Source: Tubulanus polymorphus (lineage: Eukaryota; Nemertea; Palaeonemertea; Tubulaniformes; Tubulanidae). Taken from it: 64,000 nucleotides of DNA. A model generated the notes under the pieces. That model searched no databases and was not told the origin of the DNA. It saw nothing but the letters and a program-made list of their open reading frames with translations. The translations under genes were made by a program, and so were the position numbers. Below are positions 36,421 to 45,330 of the stretch, one piece after another. The first letter of the stretch is position 1. Every line of letters starts with the position of its first letter. The stretch covers positions 11,389,951-11,453,950 of the forward strand of contig NC_134035.1 of the NCBI RefSeq assembly GCF_964204645.1, written 5' to 3'.

Positions 36421-37164
36421 GATATGAATGGGAAAAACCTTCATGCTTTAAATTGATGAGTTGATTTAAAATCAGTCTCTATATTGCATTTGGCTCTTTT
36501 ACATGTACATCATAAAAACAATGATTATTATAATTATTAGTGTGACTTCAGGACAGTGATCGATGCCGAACTGGATAGTAAGCAGATATTTTTCAGTGTC
36601 TTATTGTGGGAACGAAATATCAAGACCTCGATTCACCTATCGAAAATATTCTCTTATAATGTTCTCTCAACTTCTACATTAAATAATTCATCTATGCCTG
36701 AAACTTTTTTCCCTTTCATAAAGAAATAAGTCATAGTTAAACACATAAATATTTTCTTCTTATAAATCAACCTTTCAAATGAATTATTAGTGCAGAACGT
36801 TTTCCTTATCGAATCATTTTCGACATATACGACGGGTCAGAATATTCATTCAACTCAAAATGTTCTTCCATTCGTCTAGCGCATGCCTATATATTTCGGC
36901 GTTTCGTCAAATATTGTCGTGAGTTTGGGTTTTTTCATTCAATTGCTCAAAAACAATGAATTCCAACCATCAACAATTTTCATAGACTGGTTACCGGTCT
37001 CTATCTTCAATTAGATATTGAATGGGACATGCAACCAGTCTAAACTTTTACGGCGAATAATCGACAGAAACGCCATCTACCGACTAATCATGTGCTATGA
37101 TGAAAACCTGTAGGTGAAACGACGATAATTTACACTTTTCACAGCACACGCCGGGGCTCTGTAC
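36421..37164. other. Intergenic between the 190-bp repeat and the copy D 3' repeat
   Basis: No gene, RNA or transposon end recognised. AT-rich unique-looking sequence. Confidence 0.4.
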
Positions 37165-37465
37165 TGTAAGGATTCGAGTATTAAGAAGTAATCATCTTTC
37201 AAAGAAGGCAGCTAGGTTTCGTACCGAACGGGTTCGAATCCCTGCCGAGGGAGGATGACGCCATCATCGAAACGAATCTTCAAAAAAGGTTGTCCTCGTC
37301 GAAAGATTGCATAACTTCGAATCCTAACAAAACAGGTTGTCATCGTTCAAGAGCTCTGTAACAGATGTAAGGGTAAAACTTCCTAAAATCCACTAGATTA
37401 GATCTATATTGAATGACGTGAACGCATCAGTATTTCCATTGTGTACTCATTTATTATCAATCCAG
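37165..37465. repeat. SINE-like repeat at the 3' side of copy D
   Basis: This is the best-preserved uninterrupted copy of the repeat also seen at 28590-28883 and 21780-22040. GGGTTCGAATCCCTGCCG resembles a tRNA B box. Its right end, continuing into CAATCCAGCTATA, shows what the copy C locus looked like before retrotransposon insertion. Confidence 0.65.
37450..37455 (-). terminator. Candidate poly(A) signal of copy D
   Basis: AATAAA on the minus strand, about 90 bases after the copy D stop codon. Confidence 0.55.
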
Positions 37466-37544
37466 CTATACATTTAAATATGACATTTTAACGTATCTAT
37501 TGCCGATCATCTTTCTTTCATGCATCGCATCTCCAAATGATCAT

Positions 37545-40500
37545 CTACAATTCTTCTTTTGCTCGTAACGAGTCCTGAAATGGTTTAAATTTTCATTACA
37601 TCATTTTTAAACATTTCTAGAGATTAAACTCCTGATCCAAAAGATGTGAATTAGAATTCTTAACGTGAAATTGTGTAATCGAGAAGGAACTGAACTTTTA
37701 CTTCCGAGTCAAATTACGTAACACGTAGCTAAAAAAAACTGCGCGAAGATATTCGAATTCAAGTAATTTCTAGTTATAGATGGTGGAAATGTTGAAAATT
37801 ATATTTTATGAATCGCTTACCTGAAGTGCGTCGATTTTCTTCCAGTAAACGCTACCCTCCTGGTGAATGGGCATGATCGGGAAACGTAACCGAACTCTAC
37901 GGTCGATACCTGCATTTATATTATACAAGAAATATCACATCATTTGAAGCATTTCTGAACATTGTATTTAACGCAAGGAGTAGTTGTTGTTGAATATCTA
38001 AATTACCTGGAATAGGCGGCAATAAAATCTTCGCTCCAGATGCGACCACCTTTTGAGCCACACCCTTATTGTCTTTGATGTACATGAAGCCGTTTGAAGT
38101 GTCGGCCGGGTCCCCGCTGTATCCGTTAGATGCGTAGAATTCTAGAGGCGTCAAGTCGTAAACCGTCCTCGAAGCGTGCGCCAAAGCATTACCCGGTTTC
38201 TTTCCAATACCCGGTGAGGTTTTTGGGTCCTCGTCATGCTTTTTATTTAAATGAAGTTATATATATGTTAAGATATAGTATCGCTATGATATAAACTTTA
38301 TTCATATGAACTACCACGAAATGACACATATACCGGTGAATAACGATGGGATTCAACGGAATTGGACGAAAAATCATTTTTCTGAAGGAATGAAATTAAT
38401 TCATTAGTTGTAACTTTGTTTTATATTATAACATTATTCATTGACTGTCACATTGTACAGATTGTTGCAATCAATACGTTGAGAACCATTAACAAAGGAC
38501 TGACTTCATTAGCATTATTACCTTGTAAGCAATATTGTGGGGATTCCAGCTGTTAAGCGGAGTCAGATAGACAATTTCCAACGGTATCGCGTACGTGAAC
38601 CTCTGTTTGGCTTGCACGCATTTCTTTTTCCGGCAGTACTCGACCTGGGGGAAAACATCGAACATGATTATAACGAAGCAAAATAAAGAGTCGCCCAAGC
38701 ATTATGTTCACGTAAATTAAGTTTAAGTATATGCGGTTGAAGTACTGCGTGATTCGGGTTTTTAAATAACTTCTACGTGATAGAAAAAGGATGCTAGAGC
38801 CGTTAAGAATAACCCCAAAAATGAAACGATAAACAAGACAATGACACTCGTCACACTCCTCAGAGATCGACTTTTTTAACACATTGATTTTACAGGCTTT
38901 TCGTTTTCGATGAATCTTTCACCATGTCGTACTGTTCCGTACGAGTGCTTTCTAACCTCAGCTGGTGCTATTTTTTCCTGCGTGGTCGAAGCCGCGAACA
39001 AACTGTCGTCGTCGAAACCTCGGTGCTGCCATCTAGATCCCATAGCGTCCCGGTCACCAGTGAACCATCTGTGATAATACGCCGCGTTCAAATCTTTTTC
39101 TGGTTCAACGAACGACTGTAAATATAAGGAGGTCATTTCATGAATGGGAACATTTTTCAAACGATTTCTATTATAGTGGGAAGAGGATTTGAAGAAAAAG
39201 AATCGTGGTTGATGAGAGACAAGTTCATGATAGACCGATGGTCTAAACCATAGAGTGCTTCTCTGATCTAAAACTGACCTTGGCGCGACTTCCACTGATT
39301 CCGTCATCGACCATGTTGGCGCCGTAACCGTCTTTACCCGGGATTTCAGACATCAATTCATCCAGAAAATCATATCGATAAGTGTCCTCTTTCCAGGAGT
39401 CTTCGTCTTTAGGTGCCAGCTTAGAAAAAAAGAAAGTATCATCAGTATCAATGACAGTGTTGTTTATACGTTATTCATGTAAAATATTTTTCTAAAAAGT
39501 CAATGATTTTTTAATCAAGACAAATCGTGAACATTGTAAAAGATTATCAGGAGTTGTCAGCAGTATTACCTTATATCGGGCAGCTCTAGACATCTCGTAT
39601 TGTTTGATATCGTGTTTATTTGCCATTCTGACGTCTAAATCATCGACGAGTACGAGTCGTTTTGTCGATAAGTAGTTCTTCAACGGGTGACATACAATTC
39701 GATAGTTCCATTGCGCCAGAATCGGGACGCCGTTCACTACTTTAGTAATCGTAGTCGGCAGGTAGGCGAAATTCTCAAATCGATCTTTTCGTCCAGTGTA
39801 CGATGAGTATCTTACCTAAACAAGGAATCGGAAAATATCTATACGTTAAGTTATTCTAAAAACGAGAACAGACAAAAAAGGTTTTCATACAGCTCGTACT
39901 TTTTCCTGAAGATCAAGCCACGACGAGGCGTCCAAGTGGTGTCGGTCGCTTTCGAACGATTCTTCGATGGCGCCTTCATCAGATACAGTCCATCCTCCTT
40001 CCAGAAAACACAACAACGGCTTGAAATAATCCTTGTAGTTTCTGTGAGTTTCGTTTTGCTGACTGAACGCCTTGAAATATTCCCTCATCTCTTGAATCTG
40101 CAATATTTGTAATGATCAGTGTGAGCTGGTCGGTTGTTTTTGACTATAAGATTTCAATGGATTTATCTAAAAGCTAAGAAGTTTAAGCGTCCGAAAGAGT
40201 CAGAAAAACTGCTTTGTTTCTGTTCTCATCATTTCTAGTTAGTTTATTTGTCTACGTATAGCAAGTGAAGAATAGATACTGCCAGGGTTTTTTCTAAATA
40301 AATTTTACTTCAGTCATTACCAACCTGTTCTTCAATCGTGTCCTTTTCTGTAACTGATTTCGGGACATCTGGGAATGGGATGTCCTCAATCTGATTGTAA
40401 GCGGTTCTGTTCATTCCGGGAGCGATGGAGGCAGGCTTCGCGAGTTTATAATCGTTGTGTCTGGTTCTGAATTCGACTCCGTTCAACACGGCTACGAATT

Positions 40501-41318
40501 CGCCCATGCCGACTGTACGAATGTGGTTTGAGTGATCGTGCATGGCAGCAGCTCGCTTTCCACTGTATGAGGTCGAATGGTAGGTCTTGCTTCCTGTGGA
40601 AAACAAAATCATAAGGGTTTGGGTTGGTCACGCTTTCTTGTAACTATGCTGTAACTATGACGAATTCGATGGGTCCAGTTCCACAGTTCGGAGTTAAGAT
40701 TTGAACCTGAGTTAACTCATTGAAAATGAACTAATTTTAACTCAGAGTTAACTCTAACTCACAACTGTGGAACTAGGTCCTGGTGGTTATTACAATTTGT
40801 AAATGATAAAAAGCTCTTATGTATGAATCGCGCGAGAAATACTACTTTTCTATAGTATTTCTGCCTTGAGTTTCCAGGAATCGTTATTTAGAGAAATCTT
40901 GTACATTCTATACACTATATCAAAGCCATGTAACTATCTCTCATTGCTTCCTTAGTAAAAAAACGTGAAAGCGTTGGTGTATTGTTGCCAGCAGATTGGT
41001 ATGAGTCCATTATGGTAAGGGTGAGGAACATACAACTTATTGCGTGGAAATAATATAGCAGCTTTGAAACTTACCCTGGCGAGTGAGTCGTAGTTGTTTG
41101 ATACCAGATTTACCATCGGATCTGATACGTTCTTCTACGAACATTTGTTGTAACATCAACTGTCGCGAAATGTGGCTCATCGACTGTTCGATGTATTTCA
41201 GTCTGGCGTCCAGAGATTCACCGACAGTTTGTTTTTTGTCCGTTTCTGGAGCGGCTGAGTGTGCGGCAGCGGTCATCACGACCAAAACTACCGCGCAGGA
41301 CAACCAAGTAGAAATCAT
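37545..41318 (-). CDS. Array copy D: predicted secreted protein of unknown family, 579 aa
   Basis: Exons: 41318-41075, 40593-40325, 40097-39891, 39815-39570, 39419-39279, 39115-38957, 38644-38522, 38238-38007, 37909-37821, 37574-37545. Total coding length is 1740 nt. After a signal peptide (MISTWLSCAVVLVVMTAAA) come a short helical stretch (ARLKYIEQSMSHI), a histidine-rich patch (MHDHSNHIRTVGMGEF), GWTVSDEG, the C-rich YCRKKKCVQ segment, YLTPLNSWNPHN, and FYASNGYSGDPADTSNG. The last exon is 30 nt and encodes DSLRAKEEL then stop. Like A it has the nine-residue linker (APETDKKQT) and the NET sequon. I do not recognise the family. It looks extracellular, but no enzymatic site is evident. Copy D is the 5'-most gene of the array. 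Confidence 0.87.
40670..40786. mobile_element. Short inverted-repeat element (MITE) in intron 1 of copy D
   Basis: The ends GGTCCAGTTCCACAGTT and AACTGTGGAACTAGGTCC form a terminal inverted repeat around about 80 bp rich in GAGTTAAC/GTTAACTC. Related pieces lie at 41585-41680 and 46533-46565. Copies A, B and C lack it, so it inserted into D alone. Confidence 0.7.
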
Positions 41319-41504
41319 TCTTGCTAAATCTAATTGGAATATAGAAAAATGATGATTTTAGACGGAGAAAAATACAATGGATGATGTAAATTGTTTAGTG
41401 CTCAGATCGTAAGGTTATGGCTATTCCTAGATCGGGTGAAGCCTCCACTTTTCTTGATCCTCACATAGAAGACGTCTAGTGAATAATTTCATTCGATATA
41501 AAAA

Positions 41505-41530
41505 GAACCGTTACGTGGTGCAACGTTCAT
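41505..41530 (-). promoter_or_regulatory. Conserved palindromic element upstream of copy D
   Basis: The plus strand reads GAACCGTTACGTGGTGCAAC then GTTCAT, 187 bases from the start codon. It matches the element of copies B and C with one change in the right arm (GCAAC for GTAAC). Confidence 0.5.
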
Positions 41531-41774
41531 AAAATGTAAAAAAAATCATAACCTAGTCATATGGACCCGAGGTTTCACAGAGATGTCAGTTAGACTTAAC
41601 TCTGAGTTAGAATTAGTTCATTTCAATGTTTCAACAAAATGTTTTCAAATCATAACTCTGCAACTGTGAAATTGAGTCATGCCTTTCAATGAGATATAAC
41701 CAAAAGGTTTCTTATCCCTCGATTATTGTCTCCGGCCCAATGATTTTTAATGATTTTTCCCCAGTGAAACTTAC

Positions 41775-41877
41775 TTGTCTTCGTAGATCCCCTGTCTTCT
41801 TCGGAGCTTTCGACGACGAATGGTCCACGATTGGCGGCGACGACCTATTTAAACGCTATCGCGGGCTAACACAGCTG
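41775..41877 (-). promoter_or_regulatory. Candidate promoter and 5' non-coding exon of copy D
   Basis: It carries the same block as upstream of copy A: E-box CAGCTG (41872-41877), TATA-like CGTTTAAATAGG on the minus strand (41844-41855), then an exon-like stretch with TTCGTCGTCGAAAGCTCC ending at a GTAAGT donor (41774-41773). Conservation between A and D but not B or C mirrors the coding subtypes. Confidence 0.55.
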
Positions 41878-41889
41878 TCAAACGCGTAG

Positions 41890-42628
41890 GATTGATACAA
41901 TAATCGAAATCATTACAAATAATTGGAAAGTATCTGAAACTGAACTTCTGCTGAATCAACAGCAATTACAAATAAAGTTGTTGCAATAATCTCATTGTCT
42001 GGTCGGATTGATCGGTGTAATTATTGATTAAATGCTCAATTATCATTCATTTCGATTCCGTCTGTTCGTTATATTTTCCGCACGAGGTTGTGTTTGCTGC
42101 AAATAAAATTCAGAGTCTCTCTTGTCTTGTAAGGGTCATATTTACCCGTACTATCGATGTATTTAAACTTTGAAAGATAAAATCTCTTGCGGTTCTTTGA
42201 ACTTGTCGGTCGTATTTGCAAAAAACGGTCGCGACCTCTTCGATTCGAAGAAATCTACGAAGGTACAAAGTTTACTATGATAATAAAGTTTTCTTCCTGT
42301 ATTTCATCATTCAAACCATCGTTACTTAGCGTGGGTTTGGCTACTTGGGGTAGAATCAAGTTATTCTGGGAAGTTTTTAACATTTTGTTCGATTAAATGA
42401 ATCAGTTGATCACAATATCCGCGATGAGACAATCAGTGTAAAAAGTCTACAATAATAGATTGAATGACTAAAAAGTTTATTTTATCAATATTTCGGGTGG
42501 TTTCTACCCCACCCTTCTTGAGTCTAGGACTCAATGATTCACTTTAGACCGGAGAAGGGCGGTAGAAAACGTCCATCTAAAATATGGAAATATTTCGCGT
42601 GATTTCTAAGTTGAAAGGGCAATTTTAG
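41890..42628. other. Intergenic upstream of the array
   Basis: No convincing exon. A small frame at 42187-42396 has no domain or splice support. AT-rich. Confidence 0.4.
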
Positions 42629-43290
42629 TCGTCTCCATCGATCCCAAAAGAAAAAAGGGCACATTTTTCCGAGACAAGGCAGATAATTTTAAACAAAAGG
42701 GCACATTCACCGAATGAAAAACAAGAAAAGACACGTTTAGTCGTCTCCATCAATCCCAAAAGAAAAAAGGGCACATTTTTCTAAGACAAGGCAGATAATT
42801 TTAAACAAAAGGGCACATTCAGCTGTTCATCAATACCGAATGAAAAACAAGAAAAGACACGTTTAGTCGTCTCCATCAATCCCAAAAGAAAAAAGGGCAC
42901 ATTTTTCTAAGACAAGGCAGATAATTTTAAACAAAAGGGCACATTCAGCTGTTCATCAATACCGAATGAAAAACAAGAAAAGACACGTTTATTCGTCTCC
43001 ATCAATCCCAAAAGAAAAAAGGGCACATTTTTCTAAGACAAGGCAGATAATTTTAAACAAAAGGGCACATTCAGCTGTTCATCAATACCGAATGAAAAAC
43101 AAGAAAAGACACGTTTAGTCGTCTCCATCAATCCCAAAAGAAAAAAGGGCACATTTTTCTAAGACAAGGCAGTTAATTTTAAACAAAAGGGCACATTCAG
43201 CTGTTCATCAATACCGAATGAAAAACAAGAAAAGACACGTTTAGTCTCCATCAATCCCAAAAGTAGAAAAGGACATTTTTCTTCAAGATG
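42629..43290. repeat. 126-bp satellite, about five to six units
   Basis: Successive units begin (TCGTCTCCATCAATCCCAAA) at 42629, 42741, 42867, 42993 and 43119, with a degenerate one at 43245. The period is exactly 126 bp, except the first unit, which is 14 bp shorter because it lacks the CAGCTGTTCATCAATA segment. The units are almost identical, so the array is young or homogenised. Each unit holds three AAAAGGGCACATT-like or AAAAGACACGTTT-like steps, an internal subrepeat. Confidence 0.9.
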
Positions 43291-43535
43291 AGGTGGAAAA
43301 TGTCAAACAAAAAAGGCTCTCCCAAATGGGCATATTTTTACCAGGCAGATCATTCTCATAAAGACGTTGGCAAATAGCAGTAAACTTTCAAAATGTTCTG
43401 TGGGAGGACCCCAAACCCCCTCGTTTGTCTCAGATGATGCCATTTAGTAGTGCTACCCTCAACAGTGGTCGTTGGATGCGGCCCTGTTGGTATGGAATGT
43501 GAAAGGTTGTGCAAGGCTCAAAAGTGGGCCTCAAA

Positions 43536-43970
43536 TTAACACTTTTTTTCATATTACATGTAATTTGTAATTAAATTCTTGGCTTCATTAAGCCTAAGTC
43601 TCATGTAACGCATACGCCCTAAACTGCATTCATTATTTATACATTATATTGTATATGTTATTGCGTACGTCCCCTTCTGATGAGGAATGAAAGGTTTTGC
43701 ATAAATCTGTCATAGCAAAAATCTGTAATTCAATGTAATTCCCTGCAATCGATGTGTAATACGCTGTAAAGCTGTAATAACCAGATAAACCCTAAGTTAT
43801 ATTTTGCATAAATCTGTTAATAAATGTAATTCATTGAATTACAGATTTAATGCAAAACATTTCAATCCATGAAACGCATATTAGATACTATTGACCTACT
43901 GATGAGCCTATGCATTCTAAACGAAGCCAGAATTTTATTACAAATTACATGTAATATGAAAAAAAGTTAA
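43536..43970. mobile_element. MITE with TTAA ends, about 430 bp
   Basis: Both edges are TTAA (43536-43539 and 43967-43970). The arms carry TTTTTTTCATATTACATGTA and its complement, extended by ATTTGTAAT and GAAGCCAGAATTTTATTAC-type matches. The interior has further short inverted pairs based on CTGTAATTCAATGTAATTC. No coding. TTAA flanks point to a piggyBac-type mover, but this is inference. Confidence 0.65.
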
Positions 43971-44869
43971 CTTTGTGACCACATTTTAAGACACAAATGT
44001 GCACAGATGCGCTGATTGTCCGTCCACGTGAGGGATATCACATCATCAATATAAACATATGAATAAATAGATATAACCGGATCCACTATTCAGTATTCTT
44101 CTGTTTGTGGACTTATCAACTGAACAAATATTCATCTAATCGAAATATCGTTCAATACTTCTGAAAATCCCGTTTATAAAATGGATAAAAGCTTCCACTG
44201 ACGGCTTTCTTTTGAGGATATCGCAGAGTTAATTTTGTACTTAGTATATGTTAAAGAAATCCCTCCTTCAGCCCTAGATTGGCGCGAGTAAAGTAGGGTG
44301 AAAACCACGAACTGTTTGAGGCCAAGTGAAGGGGTGGATCTAGGTAATAGGGAGGTCGGGGTCCAGAAGATTGAGCAGCCATGTTATAGGCTACGAGCGG
44401 TATGTTAGATCTTTTATACATCGAGGAAATATGCAAATGTCATAGGCTTCTAGAAAGAAACAATTTCCGAAAGAATGAGTTTCAGATTTGCAGCTTTTAA
44501 CAATCTTAGTCGTCACGAAAAGGGCAACCTTTATGTCAAAGCAGAGGGCCGAGCCCCCGAGACCACCCGCTAAACCTAGGTGAGTGAACTGCTATAAGCA
44601 TCACTGTTGTAGGTTTTACGTATTTTGTTTCGTTTTGCATGTCAGGGGATTTTAGGCTTTGTTCCGAATCAGCCATCATTAATAAAAAGGTCTAAATCGT
44701 GTAGAAATATTAGAATAGAGGCAAAAACGTTGCAGCTATTCGTATTTGACCCCCTCGGGCCAAAACTTGCGCCGCAGAATGGGTGCAGCACATAAGGTGA
44801 TCAAATGGGTTGCCAGGGTTTGATTGGGCGGGCCTGAGCGGCAACCTGTCCGACCAAGGAATCTTGAGG
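43971..44869. other. Intergenic, unassigned
   Basis: No exon recognised. Around 44815-44870 the sequence resembles one arm of the foldback at 26600-26980 (TTGCCAGGGTTTGATTG, CAACCTGTCCGACCAAGGAA). Confidence 0.4.
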
Positions 44870-45330
44870 CGTTTTTACGAGCATCCGATTTTTGCGATCG
44901 ATTTCGTGAACGATTTGCTTCGATCGTACGATCGAATCGAACGTTCGTAAAAATGACGATGGCTTTGGCTAATCACATGACATAAATATGGCGACGTTGA
45001 GGAAAAAAATGTATGGTTTTGAACTACCCGGTGCCGCCATCTTGGAAATCAAATCGCCAAATCGCTCGCCGAGCGAGTTGGTCGATTTCAAAAATCGATC
45101 GGAAAATCGTGTTCGTAAAAACGCCGATCGTGAAATCGATCGCAAAAATCGGTGCTCGTAAATGCGTTCCTACGATCGATCGCAAAAATCGGATGCTCGT
45201 AAAAACGCCTCTAGGAGGTGTTATAGCATCCTCGCTTGCCAGGGGTCCGGTATCACTCCCGAACTCGCTTCCACCAGCCCCCTGGCCTCACGAAGCGTGA
45301 TTTCATTTCCTTGACGGGTGAAGATGGTGT
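44870..45330. mobile_element. Foldback element with adjacent dispersed repeat
   Basis: GAGGCGTTTTTACGAGCATC at the left and GATGCTCGTAAAAACGCCTC at about 45190-45211 are exact inverted copies. Between them are several further inverted CGATCGATTTTTGCGATC-type segments with very high CGATCG density. The right side (45227-45330) is the same repeat as 11483-11580. This looks like a nested composite. Confidence 0.7.

Noticed and set aside
42629-43290. Regularly spaced repeats resembling a CRISPR array
   Set aside because: Units are head-to-tail 126-bp copies without unique spacers, and the genome is eukaryotic.
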